From contig SGPM01000064.1 in NCBI GenBank assembly GCA_004802725.1, forward strand, positions 34,053 to 98,052: a stretch of 64,000 bases of DNA, in the 5' to 3' direction. Of the stretch, positions 1 to 11,442 are shown one piece after another (the first letter of the stretch is position 1; every line of letters begins with the position of its first letter). The DNA is from Antrodiella citrinella (taxonomy: Eukaryota; Basidiomycota; Agaricomycetes; Polyporales; Steccherinaceae). The position numbers and the translations under genes are program-made. Below the pieces are notes generated by a model, which saw only the letters and a list, made by a program, of their open reading frames with translations, ran no database searches and was not told where the DNA came from.

Positions 1-1
1 G

Positions 2-740
2 GATCTCCTTCCTGAGGATAACTCATGGCATCCTCGGAACAAGATCATGGTCGAGTTGGTAGCATTCGTGCAGAAGTGGTCGATGGCACATGTGCTCAAC
101 ATACGACTGACCGCTGGACATTGGAAGTTATCCTTGCAATCAAGCGGCGAGTACGATCATACAACGCCTGAAAGCGCGTCAGTACTGATGTTGGAGTTGA
201 ATTTTAGGCCACAATGATGATCATTTACACTTGATTGACCTCACTCCAAATGACGAGGCTGCCGAATCAGAGGTTGGACGCCTTCTCGATTTTTTGGCCA
301 GGTTTGCCGCAGTGAAGCCCGGTCCTATAGACCTCACTGTGCATCCCACAGGCCCGTTCTCTATGCGACGCTTGACGTGTCATAGTAGTGCGGAGGAGGG
401 TCCTGAACCATGCTTCGAATTACTTCGTCGATATGGTTGCCTGCTTGAAGTTCGACGACGACTATCAGAATTCCTCTCGACCAGGAGGGTGTGGAACGCC
501 TCTGATCCTCAGGAGAGTATGTTACTCGATGAACTTAGGCCGGGAACGGACACGAGCGACATCATTCGTGACCTTGATCGACAGCCCATACATTCTCTGG
601 CCCTCATTCCATCCGAGCCAGTGCAGTGGATCGAGGGGGATCCAGGATGCGGCGCGGAACATAGTTTCTGCCAGGGCGACCAGAGTATAAACGTCATTCA
701 TTATCTTCAATATCCAATTCGTACGTGCACCATACGTTAG
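2..740 (+). pseudogene. F-box-like protein, C-terminal remnant (decayed copy 1)
   Basis: Two reading frames follow each other: one runs off the left edge and stops near 214, the next (231-740) has no ATG start and looks like its continuation after a frame change. The second frame aligns by eye with 2594-2998 (shared segments such as DLTVH, SAEEGP/TAEEGP and CLLEVR), so this is the 3' part of the same gene type as the F-box copy that follows. The LRR-like, low-complexity character fits the C-terminal half of basidiomycete F-box proteins, but no domain is provable from this part alone. The N-terminus lies outside the window. Broken frame and missing start make it most likely a relic. Confidence 0.45.
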
Positions 741-1405
741 AACTGGCCGGATTTCATTATTGACAAGTGGTACAGAAATTTCGATACATAACAGTACACC
801 CTACTCGCCGTCGTACCTATGCGTTTCGTCAGACGGGTTTCTGTGGTCAATCACCAGCACACCGTTTAGTATACTGACCATAAATTTTCGGCATGTACTC
901 ACTAATACTGAGGCAGAATCATCCAGGCACTCACGTTTTGCCAGTATTCGGGACATGCTCCAGAGAAATAGCCAAAATGAGTAACTCGGGAGCCACGGCT
1001 TTCCTCTCCTGCTGTCATGAATGTCGAGACCTATGTATATCCTGTGAATCATGATCATGACTTATCTGCTTTCGAGTGCCAAATCGCGCCCGGCGTCGTC
1101 TATATTTTCTCCCGTCTCACAATCAGCATTCCGTTCTCACTGTTCCGGCACAGCATCTGGAGTGTAACACATATCTCCGTATACGTGAGGTTTCATTACC
1201 GTTAGTGTCTTCGAAATCGGTGGCTAACGACGAACGTCAACTTGTTCACAGATCCGACTGGAGTCAGAGCTTGACAGTTGTGCATGCATACTGACCGGAG
1301 ATTTATGTGTGCCTTGCATTACAACTTGCTTAGCAGTACATTGGCTGTTACAACTTGATACTGGGACCATGATAGCTAAAATTCTCTTCCTGCAGAACAT
1401 TTCAG
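741..1405. repeat. 3' flank of decayed F-box copy 1, repeated at about 3.0-3.57 kb
   Basis: No gene is supported here. The stretch about 1010-1270 matches about 3236-3500: both contain the string CTGTCATGAATGTCGAGA, both have TTTTCTCCCGT followed by an AGCATTC-GTTCTCACT block, and both end near a GTTCACAGAT element. The offset of roughly 2.2 kb equals that between the two coding remnants, so flank and gene were duplicated together. Confidence 0.55.
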
Positions 1406-2998
1406 ATGTACACAATGCGTCTAGATTTACTGCTTCGACTTGATCCAGATGGCTGTATAAAGCCTCCCCGGGCCACTGCTTGTCTTACGACAAACATTCC
1501 ATCTCCTGCTGCTTGTGTTTTCCTGCGAAATCGCCAACCTCGGAATTCAAGCTTCGACGTTTTGATGGTCTGTTTTGGCTGGTCTGCTCCGAATCCGAAT
1601 CGACATATGCCGCAGGAGATTTGTGAGTGTATCATCGACAGAGTCGCTGACATTCGCTCCATAGAACGTTCTGGTACTCTCATAGCATGCACCTTAACCT
1701 GTCGTGCTTGGTACTTTCGCAGCCGCTTCTATCTAGAGCGCGAAATGTACCTCGAAGAGGGGAATATCGAGATGCTGTGGCGATTCGTCAATTTCCTCTC
1801 CGAGCGCACCCCAGTCTACCTCCCCGCGTAGAGCGTCTCTGCATTTACGGAAGGAAGACAAAGACCCCTGCTGGCGTGGACGATATCCAGGAATCTTCAT
1901 TCATTACGTGTCCGCTGCTGCTGCTTGCTCCCAAGCTGAAGGGCCCGACCTCTGTCAGATTCCTTCGCGTTCATATCTTTGACGTACACTCCACATTCTT
2001 CGCTTCACCATCGCTCTTCCGCACAGTGACGCACCTCGATATAGAGTCTTCCACGCTAGAAAACACTCGTCTTTTCATGCGCTTCATACATGGGTTCCCT
2101 CGCATCACTTCCCTCGCTATCTCTCGTGTCACCTGGAAGGCGGAAACACTCGGACTCCAACCACAAAGCAGGACTCTCATCAGGACTTTAGCTCTCCAAG
2201 AGCTGAAAATGCAACAGGTAGAGACGAAAGTCGCCTCTGACGTTCTACGCATCGCCTTGGCCAATTTGCATCCGGCTAGTACCCATCTCCTCACTGTGGA
2301 CATAGTGGATTGAATACTACCCTTGAGGACGGATACTTTAGTTACATTTATGGAGAAATTGCCGGTGGCACGCGATCTAGTGGTCAACTGCCACCGGATA
2401 ACCGTTGGATGTTGGGTGTTGTCATAGCGTCTCGATTCGTGCGGTGAGTGTATACACGACTTACTTCAAGTTGAAAGATCGCCAGCACTGACTCAGGCAC
2501 CCCGCTCGTTCTCTGTTCCAAACAGACCCTGTTTCTGAGCCCCATCACTCTGTTCATCTTACATATACTCCTCGAGGGGATACGGGAGCTGGGTTGGAGG
2601 TTGCACTCCTTCTACTAGATCTTCTCTCCAAATCTACAGCGACCAAGCCGGGCTCCATGGATCTCACTGTTCATTGCTCGACATACTCGCCGCACCTTTG
2701 GTCCTGCCGCAGTACCGCAGAAGAGGGCCCGAGGCGATGTCTTGTGTTGCTCGTAGCTTATTGCTGCCTGCTTGAAGTTCGGCTACGACAGTGGGCATAT
2801 TTTTTATCCATGCTGCGACTCGGAGGCACCAGTACAAGATTGATCTGCACTTCTCCGAACTTACGACTGCCGTGCTGGGACCGGGGCACCAGTAGCGTCG
2901 CCCATTATCTTCGTCGACCGTTCACACTCATTCTGGGAATCATTCCACCAGAAACCATTGTCACCAGGGTGGTGGGCTCAGATGGATTCAGGATATGA
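1406..2998 (+). pseudogene. F-box protein, frameshifted (decayed copy 2)
   Basis: The first frame (ATG 1406; an internal ATG at 1607 would start right at the F-box) encodes a typical basidiomycete F-box: MPQEICECIIDRVAD, then a gap, then TCRAWYFRSR. At about 1810-1830 it ends in a stop and the protein continues in another frame (VERLCIYGRK onward to 2313). No usable intron bridges the two, because the only GT..AG pair is 18 nt. A third piece, 2594-2998, matches copy 1. F-box proteins are substrate receptors of SCF ubiquitin ligases and are highly expanded in this class of fungi. With at least one frameshift and a split C-terminus, the copy is probably dead. Confidence 0.6.
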
Positions 2999-3670
2999 CA
3001 CAGCGGGCACTATTTCCGACCCGATGCGCAGCGGTTGGCCGTTCCGGTCCTTCCACTCGTTTGAGTTGGACGGACCTCACCGCGCCATTACGAGTATGAC
3101 GACAAACATTTCTGGTTGTACACACCAGTGCTGAGAAATATCATCGGAGAACTCACGGTTTCCCAGCATTCAAGTTCTCGACACGTTTCCATGAGACAGC
3201 TTTGAGAACGAGGAAATGTCAGACATGGGTTTCGTCTCCCGCTGTCATGAATGTCGAGATCCATGCATGGCCAATAAATCATTATCACAGTTATCGAGGA
3301 AGAGTCAAGTCGCGTCTGTCGTCCACACTCTTTTCTCCCGTTTCAAAACCAGCATTCTGTTCTCACTATTCGCTCCGTCGCAACACCTGCAGTGTACCGT
3401 GGCTCAATTGATACATATGATGTGGGATGTTCATTCTTCAGGATGTGTGACTAATGACGACACTTCCACCCGTTCACAGATGCGGCTGGAGGCAGAGATC
3501 GGCAGTCACATATGTAGAGATGGACGAGGCTGGACGTACGTGCGTAAATCTGTGTGAATTGTATGACATTACATTGTGCTCATCTGCGTACGGAGGTCGC
3601 TGATCCTCCCTCGTGTACATTATCTGTTTTGCCTTGATGTATGAATACACTGGTATTTTAAAAACTTCGT
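2999..3670. repeat. 3' flank of decayed F-box copy 2
   Basis: No gene supported. About 3060-3570 is the second copy of the flank described for 741-1405. The last 100 bases lead into the 3' end of the kinase on the minus strand. Confidence 0.5.
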
Positions 3671-5299
3671 TCAATCGCATGCTCCGGCCTGATGTTGATG
3701 TTCGTCCTCTGACACAAACCACGGATGTTGTAACACTTGCTCTATGCTCGGCCGACGCAAAGGGACAATCACGAGCATAAAACGAAGGAGGGAGATAAAC
3801 AGTGCCAATTCTTCCGGTTCGAGTGCGTAGTCGGCTTGATATATTTTGGATAAGTAGGCCCATTCGGAGTCAGCCTTAGCAGGAGAGACGACTGCGAGTG
3901 ATAAGACCAAGATGTCAGCGTATACATAAATGATATGTTTTGTGACTAACCCGTATCACGAAGCCCCTGATGCGAATTCCAATAGGCCTGCCACGATGGA
4001 GGTACCTCCCCACCAAACAGCGCCATTAGCTGTAGTAAGTCACCGCGTGTCAAACCGCCAAGGGAATCGAAGAAGTCATTGCCTGTAAGCATCCGATTCA
4101 ACTGCATGCAAAGTCCACTTCTGCATCAGTACACAGATTGAAAGAACATGAAAGTGGAATCAGAACCGAAGAAGAAACCTCACAGTACCAAATGTCAGTC
4201 GCAAAATTGGAAGGGGGATTCACGGATCGAGACAGCAACCCTATGGTGAGCTCTGGAGCCCACACCGGTACAGTAGTAGTACTGTGGCAAAAGGACGCTG
4301 GGTATCTCCTACCGCGACAAATGTAGCTATGTATCGCAGTAACAATCAGTGGAACCAAAGAACGGCATTCAATTTTACTGACCATTACCAAGATCCACAA
4401 TCTGGGCTTGGAGCAATTCGGCGGCGTATGAGGGGTCTTTCACTTGGATGTATTCGATGATTGAAGTAGACTCGAGGAGGTATGGCGGAAACGATTCGGC
4501 AGATGAAGATGCCCGTGTAAAAACGATAATTCCATTGGGTTCGCCGAAGAAATTGAGGATATTGTGTAGATCGTGTTCAGACAGGGTGGGAAGACAGACA
4601 CCAAGGTTTCCACCGTGAATATCTGCGAGAGAATCAACACACGATTCGCATTTGGGCACATTTAGGACGAGATCACCTCCATGCACGACACCCTGCCCGT
4701 GAAGGAAAGCGAGGCCTTGTGCAATTTGACGGCCGAAAGTTTTCGCGTACTTGCGTCCGCCTTTTGTATCAACAACGTCGAGGAGGCTCCCGAGAACATC
4801 ATGCACGAGGACGGTGTGGACGCCGTTTGGTCCCGAGTGAAAGAAGCTGTCGCGGAGGCGCATGATATTCGGGTGGGATCCTACACGTTTAAAGACAGAT
4901 AACTCATGCTGCGGATCAGCCTTGGCGGTACGGATTTTGAGGGCAGCATAGTTCCGACTCAGAGCATTGACATGAGAACGTCAGACTGACTGTTGCAATG
5001 CAACGGGTTCATACTCACGTTGGTGCATCCAAAACCTGAGCCAGCCATACGGTAGAATATGCACCGCGGCCGAGCTTGTTCACGATCCTGTATCGTCGCT
5101 GGCCAGGTGTTGGATCGCCCGATCCTATAGGAGACTCCATGATGTCGCCAAGACGGACAGGATGAAGTCCGCCAGGTCTATAGGAGTCGCCGCTCTCGAT
5201 ACCGTCTCCACCGTCCCATTGAAGCGGCCACGTCCTGAAAACATTGTGCTCAATGATAAGATTGGAGGTCGAAGTGAAAGGCATACGTTGTCGGCTCAT
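3671..5299 (-). CDS. SRPK-like serine/threonine protein kinase
   Basis: Split by several short introns. In order: YRPGGLHPVRLGD leader; glycine loop in YRIVNKLGRGAYSTVWLA; LVHDVLGSLLDVV hinge region; catalytic loop VHGDIHGGN, created by removing a 54-nt intron (4676-4623); metal-binding DLGN; APEL; ATDIW; an LFGGEVPPSWQAYW segment usual in fungal SRPK-like kinases; and RRPSIEQVLQHPWF before the stop. SRPKs phosphorylate SR splicing factors, but the large fungal SRPK-like group is mostly uncharacterised. Catalytic Asp and Asn are present, so activity is plausible. The start at 5299 is a plain ATG; the first exon could be spliced differently. The splice junction after DLGN is not in an obvious phase, so that exon boundary is uncertain. 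Confidence 0.8.
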
Positions 5300-6326
5300 C
5301 TTGAAGAACTCACTCAGGCTCGTGAAGCGGAAGTTGGATGAGATCCTGGGACTTGAAAAAAAAAGCGAAAGGTTGATTGCGGTGTTTCAAAACGAAGTAC
5401 TGGTTCAGGCGGTCTACCCGTAGTCTCGTGAAGCAGACGCAGCGGAAAGTGATCGGTGACCATGCTGCGATGCTGCGACGCATCTCTCCCCGATTAGGAG
5501 GGGCGTGAACGGGCCGTGACGCAGTGAATGTCGCACTTGACGGACGTCGTTCTTCTCTTCTCTTTCTCGCGGCGTCACTGCCTTGATATTATTTATGCAA
5601 ACAGCTATCATTCATGTATGCTTATGCTTCTGCTGCAGTTTCTCTGTGGCTCATGCCAGTGATATCGATCAGGAATCAACTTTCGCGTTTCTCCACGACG
5701 TAGCGTAGAGAAGATCATGCATTACGGTATATAAACACCTCAACTGAACAATTCACGGCAGGCCCGTGTACAAATTGCCATAGGTGCGGGCAAATCTTCA
5801 CCCATGTCACACCTACGTTGGCTCAATGATTTCGTTTCACAGGTCCTTCCTTCATGCCTCCAGTGTCACTCCGACTGAGGACGTGCATATCACAGGGAAG
5901 ATTAGCAAGGCTGAAGAATGGAACATCAACAACGACGAGTCGGAGACTCGGAACAAACGTAGCAGCGGCGTCATTCATATCTATGCTGCATCCGCATACG
6001 ATGGCTATTATATGCATTCGCACCGTTCTAGCAGCTATCATGCCCCGTCGATCAAAGCGGACATCGAAGAGGCTTTGAACAACCACGTTGAGCTTGGGGT
6101 TGCGATGGGGCAAGCTTGAGGTAGTCGAAGATGTATATGTGATTCGCTCTGTCCTTGCGTATACCTTTTCTGTGGAATGTCACCGTCAATCATCAGATAC
6201 ATCTGCCTGTTCATCCTAGTTCCGAAATCGTCCCAAGATACATCACTACAGCCAGTATACATCTGAAAGGACATAGGTTGAGCATGAGCATCTCATTGTC
6301 TTATCAACAACTTCACACTTACCATG
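5300..6326. other. Intergenic, no supported gene
   Basis: Promoter side of the kinase and downstream of the F-box gene. A TATA-like string GTATATAAAC lies near 5727. Overlapping 90-110 codon frames exist on both strands at 5780-6120, but neither has a recognisable domain or splice pattern. Confidence 0.4.
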
Positions 6327-7319
6327 TTAAGACGTAACTGGTGGAATTTCGAACCACCTAGGGTCCTGGTATGCCATCTTGATACTAACCTCGATCCCAT
6401 CTCTACGTGCCAGCAGAGGAAGCTGCTCCTCCACTTGTGCGTCGTAGTGGGCCGCGTTCAGGAGATCCGAATCGTACGTGATACCAGTGACTGTCACAGA
6501 CTTCAACCTCACGAAGTGCGGATCCGCGAGGGTGGCGTCGAGAGCCTGGACGAGCAGCCCACGGATGTCGTGGATACGTTGGAAGATCTCGACGTGAAGA
6601 AGAGTAGGCGCGAGTAGCGGCAAGACCGTCAGCAAGTCGCCGTCGCTGGGATACGTCGCGCCCAAGGCCAACCGTTCGATACTCAGCGGCGACGTACGCC
6701 CGCGTCGCAGCCATTCTACAATCTCCTTCAACTTCCCCGTGGTGGAGAACACCCAACCCATGCGCAATGTCTTCAAGTTGAGCGCACGTCCGTCCGCCCA
6801 GTCCTCGCGCCGTGCAGGCCCGAGCCGTGCAGCCCACCGCACGTACAGGAGGCTCAAACTCTCCAGCTTCGGGAACGCCGCGATCGTGTATGTGAAGGTC
6901 GTGAAAGAGTCGAGCTGCACCCCATCGAGTGTCAGATGGACGAGAGATCGACCATGAGCGCGGAAGTATCCGTCCCCGAGGTATGCGTCCCAATTACGAG
7001 AGTGAATCCGGAGACGAGTGACACGTGTCATACTCTCTATAGTGGGGAGTACTCGAGGGAACCAGTCGATCCATTGGGTTTGGCTAGCGGTCCGGATGGT
7101 GAGCTGTCGTACGAACGACGCGATGGATGGGTCCCGGAAGAATGCGGCTTGCTCCTCGCTGTCCTCGTCCGAGAGGGCAACGATGCTTCGGAGATGGTGC
7201 TGACACCGTGGCCACCATGCTCGTGACACCAAAGAGCATGATTTGAGAGTCGACGGCAGGTCCCAGAGGAGATCTATGATGCACTCGACGAGCTCCTGGG
7301 GAAGTGCCGGTACCCCCAT
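6327..7319 (-). CDS. F-box protein
   Basis: A single uninterrupted frame of about 330 codons. The ATG at 7319 is preferred because it sits directly before the F-box (LPQELVECIIDLLWD, then LKSCSLVSRAWWPRCQHHL). The remainder is leucine-rich and LRR-like, with alternating hydrophobic segments such as LVHLTLDGVQLDSF and KLESLSLLYVRW. F-box proteins bind Skp1 and present substrates to the SCF ubiquitin ligase. Unlike the copies at 0-3 kb, this one is intact. The target is unknown. Confidence 0.85.
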   Translation of the reverse strand: MGVPALPQELVECIIDLLWDLPSTLKSCSLVSRAWWPRCQHHLRSIVALSDEDSEEQAAFFRDPSIASFVRQLTIRTASQTQWIDWFPRVLPTIESMTRVTRLRIHSRNWDAYLGDGYFRAHGRSLVHLTLDGVQLDSFTTFTYTIAAFPKLESLSLLYVRWAARLGPARREDWADGRALNLKTLRMGWVFSTTGKLKEIVEWLRRGRTSPLSIERLALGATYPSDGDLLTVLPLLAPTLLHVEIFQRIHDIRGLLVQALDATLADPHFVRLKSVTVTGITYDSDLLNAAHYDAQVEEQLPLLARRDGIEVSIKMAYQDPRWFEIPPVTS

Positions 7320-7659
7320 TCGTCGCAAGGTGGGTGCAAAGTTTTTTGTCTGGGGGTCTGCACAAGCGAATTCGGCGTGGACGGTCTTTTATACATGTAG
7401 CTTCTTAGGCGCAAGATAGACGATAGGGTTCTAAGCAAATGTGAAATAGCGACTCACCGGCGAGGCGTCGATCAACCGACCTTCTTGAGGTTGAACGTTG
7501 ATGAGCGCCACGTTGCCCGCAGGGTGAAACACGTGGTGGTCCAAACGTGGACCAGAACACTGCCAGCACAAGACGCGTGAACCAACCGTTTGTGATTGCA
7601 CGACTCCCAGAGTATTTGTACAACTTGTTAGTAAATGCTGACTCCTAAATTCTTCTCCT
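7320..7659. repeat. Intergenic: 3' flank of the farnesyltransferase gene (duplicated at 24.6-24.9 kb)
   Basis: No gene supported. From about 7470 to 7659 the minus strand matches the plus strand of 24640-24930, including a shared block GTGTTTCACCCTGCGGGCAA. Confidence 0.6.
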
Positions 7660-8998
7660 TCATGTAGATGCATCCTTGATACGGAACTCCCAGAACCTGG
7701 AGACACGTATTCAGACACGAACTTGTACTCGGGTAGACAAGAGCACGTACTTCTTACGCATGTTATCATGCTCATTCGCCAACGACTTCCAGATCTTCCA
7801 AAAATATAGGTCAGGGACATATGTCGCGCAGTGAGTAATTCCGCGTACCTCGACAGCTTTCTTTTGCTCGCCTCCCGCAGCCTCGTAAATGTCTGCTAGG
7901 AACTCCAGCGCTGCTACACAGGGCAGGTGGGCATCAGGGCCTGGGCCTGGGTTGTCTAGATCTACGACAACATCTTCAGCGGTTTTCCGTGCAGGAGCCG
8001 CGTACAGCTCTACGAATGTTTGGACAGAGCTGAAGGGTTGTTTGGTGTGTTCCAGGACGCCTCTGAGGTAATTCCACGCCGACGGGTTGTTCGGAGCCCC
8101 AGCAATCTGGTCCTTCGTATACCTGAAAAGAAAGAGTTGTTCGAAGCAGGCTAGAGAAACGGAGTAATAGGCGCACGCACGCGATCTCCCCCTTCAGCAC
8201 CTCCTCCTGGTCCACCTCACCATTCGCTCTCACCCGCCCCCACACCACATAGTACCGATGATGCCACGCCGAGTTATTTCTCACATCCACATCCAACAGC
8301 TTCTCTACATACGGCAGCTCGCCCTCCCACAGCGCCTCGTCGTCGAAGAACGCGAGGAGCCACTGGCGGTACGACCACGTATGGTAGTTCTTCGTGTCCG
8401 TATCCAACGCGCGTGTGATGAAGTGGAGCTCCTTGGCCGCGGCGTCGAGCGACTCAGAGGGCGACGCACCGTGCAAAGCGGTCAAGATGAGCCGGCGGTG
8501 GTGCCAGACTTGGTACGTCTTCAGGAACTGGATCGCGAGCACGTCCATGAGCGCCAGCTCGGCGTCGAGGTTGCTCTTCAACGCTATCAAGGTCCGGTAT
8601 CGAAACTGCCTGCACGGTAGCAGAGTAGCAGTAAGAGTAGTAGCGGGGATTCATGAGGAGTTGTCGTTGATGGGTGAAGCGAAGAACGGACATACCACGC
8701 AGAGTAATGCGCAGGGTTCAATCGGATAATGTCCTCTGTGAGCTGCAGCACTCGCTCGCTGATCTCATCGCTCTTGACGACGGCTCGGAAATAGTCGGTG
8801 GCATCTTTGTCTGCAAGAACAACAATGAGTACATCGACTGAGAGGTTGAACAGGATCTGCACATTCGGGTGTGTAGAAGATAGGCGCGATGGGATTTACA
8901 CCGTCGTACTGCGGCACGGGTGTCACGTCTTGCCATTCTGGTTTCTCGCAGTATAGCAGAGCTGCGTCTGCTAGATCGTCGACGGTGATGTGCGACAT
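7660..8998 (-). CDS. RAM2: Protein farnesyltransferase/geranylgeranyltransferase type I, alpha subunit
   Basis: Alpha subunit shared by farnesyltransferase and GGTase-I, which prenylate CaaX proteins such as Ras and mating pheromone in the cytosol. Starts MSHITVDDLADAALLY; exon 1 continues to FYTPE and is joined to DATDYFRAVV after an intron. Five PFTA repeats are visible: LNPAHYSAWYVR, FLKTYQVWHHRR, DTKNYHTWSYRQW, DVRNNSAWHHRYY and NNPSAWNYLRG. The last intron uses a GTACGT donor inside ...RKK and gives a final exon ending FWEFRIKDAST, stop at 7660; this matches the family's KKYW-like ending. The 3' end and downstream flank are duplicated, inverted, at 24.5-24.9 kb. Confidence 0.9.
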
Positions 8999-9523
8999 GA
9001 CGGTAAGGAGGTTGGGAGGGTCTGTGAGTGAAGGTAGAAAGCAAGGTACAATATTCCGGGTCCCGGCGTCCCATTGTTTCGATCAATCTTATTGTTCAAT
9101 CTCCTTCAAGTTAGAAGTCAAGACAACAGTATGGATAATATTTTGGATTGCCAAATCCTCGACGAGAGAATTCACTGCTGCCAGTTTGCTTTCGCATAGA
9201 AGGAGCCTGGAGAGAGAGAAAGGTTTGCCACCATGACGCCGTTGCCGCAAAACTCATCAGTCTTTATAAAATAATGAATGGATAACAAAAATCTTTGTAT
9301 GGATATAAGAATCCAATTGTATTAATGTTCTGTATCAAAACATGTGTCGATGCAAAAGAGACCTGCAAAGGTCGCCAGGAGGGTTTTGATTTGATACTAG
9401 ACAACAGTAGCCACTTTACCAAGATAGCATTGCGAATCACGGACAGAGAAGAGAATACGTAGAATACGGAGTGGTATGTATGGTACATAGGTAAGACTAG
9501 AGCAGAGGAATCAACGATACACT

Positions 9524-11138
9524 TCAAGCAGCAGCAGCAGGGGCAGGTGCATCAATCGGACCATTGGACGTAGTATAATCCTACGTGTTTCATCAGCACG
9601 GACGAGAACTCGAAGAATACGACAAACATACCTCCATCTCAGCATCCAGATCAGCCGCACTCTTGGCGGGCCTTTCACCACCCTTTCTCCTTCCGGCGCC
9701 TCCTCGGACACCACGACGCGGCCGGCCTCCAGCACCCCTACGAACAGATTGCGTATCAACACCAGAGCGTGGCGGTCAAACTTGAGAACCGAATCAGACT
9801 GACCTAGCGGGAGCGGGACCATTGGGGGCAGCAGCAGCGGGTGCTGGCGCGACGCGAGACGCAAGGGATGCGGTGGGCGGCGCATTCCGTGCGTTCTCCA
9901 CAACGAGTTCGATCTTCATGCGCTTTTCTATGATTGCGATTTGAGGGGGAAGAAGAGGAGGGCAGATGTTGATCAGTGGATTGTTCGGTGGTTGGGAGTA
10001 AAAAGGCAAGCAAAAGAGACATATCGCAAAGGGAGTATCAAGCGAATGCAGTGCACGTGAAGCTTGTTAGTGAAAATCCGGACCCGGTCTTCAAGGGCGA
10101 ACTGAACATGCCCGTTTACCCGAACGCCACTTCACCATCTCACTCTGCCTCCCTAACAACAGAACCAGACCGACACCAGAATGGGGCCTGTCTGGGATGC
10201 GCCAGGAGTTGTGACTCGAGACCATCGCACCGTGCCACGGTGCTCCGTTGTGCGTGCCGCGAGCTTGGAACAGGGCTCAACCAGTTGTACACCTGGGAGC
10301 ACCTGCTAGGTCCAAGCTCCTCCAATCCATGCAGCAGCGAAGCCGAATCTGATCAGGACTAAAAGCGTGTGCGTCGCATATAGGAGAGGAGTGGCCGGGT
10401 GCATCGACGTTAACTCCGTGAAGAGTACGGCGGCCCTTCGCAGGATCTCGGAGTGAGCCAAGTGTTCTCCGCGTCGTCCAGAATCTCCACAGACAGCCTC
10501 GACCAAACTCCCCACACAAGAATGCCAGAACGAAGAGGCGATGCCGCATGCTGTGACGACGAGTGCCCAGGGGTGAAAACAGAGGGGTGACAGGTAGGTG
10601 AAAGAAGAAGCAGTCGATACTAACTTCCATCAATGAGCCGGTCGTGATACTGCTGCTGAGCCTTGTTGCCGTCGCCCTTCTTGTTGAAGATGACTTCAGC
10701 CACGCCCTTGGAACGACCTTGGGCGTCGTAGTGAAGGTTGACTTGACGAAGAGGTCCGACAGTCTGGTGGAAGAGCTCCTATTTGGGCACCGAAGTCAGC
10801 TCTTGTTGGTGACAAAGGACGCACAGCGTGAACTAACCTTGACTTGAGTTTCAGTCACATCCTGAGGGAGACCGGAGACAATGATCTTCTCAGTGGTAGA
10901 GGCGGTGACGACCTTGGGGCCACTCGACACGGGGGCGGTCTTGGCGCGAGTCACAGGGTTGGAGGGCTGTGCACCGAGAACCTGGCTTTTAGCACCTCCA
11001 CGGCGAGAGGGCCGACGTGTGCCCTTGGGGCGGTTAGCAGCAACAACCTGCATAGGCGGATAACGATGAGTACAAAGACGGTTTGCAGAGAACAATGAAG
11101 TGTGGCGCGCGACGTACATCATCAAGAGCCATATCCAT
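9524..11138 (-). CDS. YRA1: mRNA export adaptor, ALYREF/Yra1 family (THO complex subunit 4)
   Basis: RNA-binding adaptor of the TREX complex that hands spliced mRNA to the Mex67/NXF1 export receptor in the nucleus. The ATG at 11138 opens MDMALDD, the conserved N-terminal UAP56/Sub2-binding box, followed after an intron by an Arg/Lys-rich stretch (RPKGTRRPSRRGG). One RRM follows: KIIVSGLPQDVTE as RNP2 and SKGVAEVIF as RNP1. Then come MKIELVVEN, an Ala/Pro-rich linker, an RGG-like segment (GGRPRRGVRGGAGRR) and a C-terminal LDAEMEDY, the second Sub2-binding box. The short last exon ends in a run of alanines. Domain order and length fit the family. Confidence 0.88.
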
Positions 11139-11442
11139 TTCGTTAAGAGTTTCTGGTGCAAGGATTTACAAAAGCGAGGTGAGGTCGACGACGACAACGG
11201 CGACAAAGGCAAGAAAGCTGAGGAAAGGGGTGAGTGTGGTAGTGACGAGGTGGTGGCAAAGAGCAAGATGCGAGGTCGCTGCGCGACACGGCCCTAATAT
11301 ACGGCGGATAAGCGGTGTATGAATTTATTGATGAGTGTGGGAAAAATGTTATAAGCGGAGTTCCAATTCGACAATGATGTATGTGCCTTTGTTGCCGTGA
11401 TCCTCGGTTATTCACTCCAAACAACTACCCTATACGCTCACT
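11139..11442. promoter_or_regulatory. Shared divergent promoter, Yra1 and Rpc31
   Basis: About 300 bases separate the two divergent start codons. No clear TATA box is seen, as is common for housekeeping genes. Confidence 0.4.

Noticed and set aside
4000..5300. Reading the SRPK-like kinase as a pseudogene because its long frame lacks a standard HRD-type loop
   Set aside because: Removing the 54-nt intron restores VHGDIHGGN, so the catalytic loop is intact.
5780..6120. Overlapping frames of about 100 codons on both strands
   Set aside because: Mirror-image frames without domains, introns or a convincing start; more likely chance.
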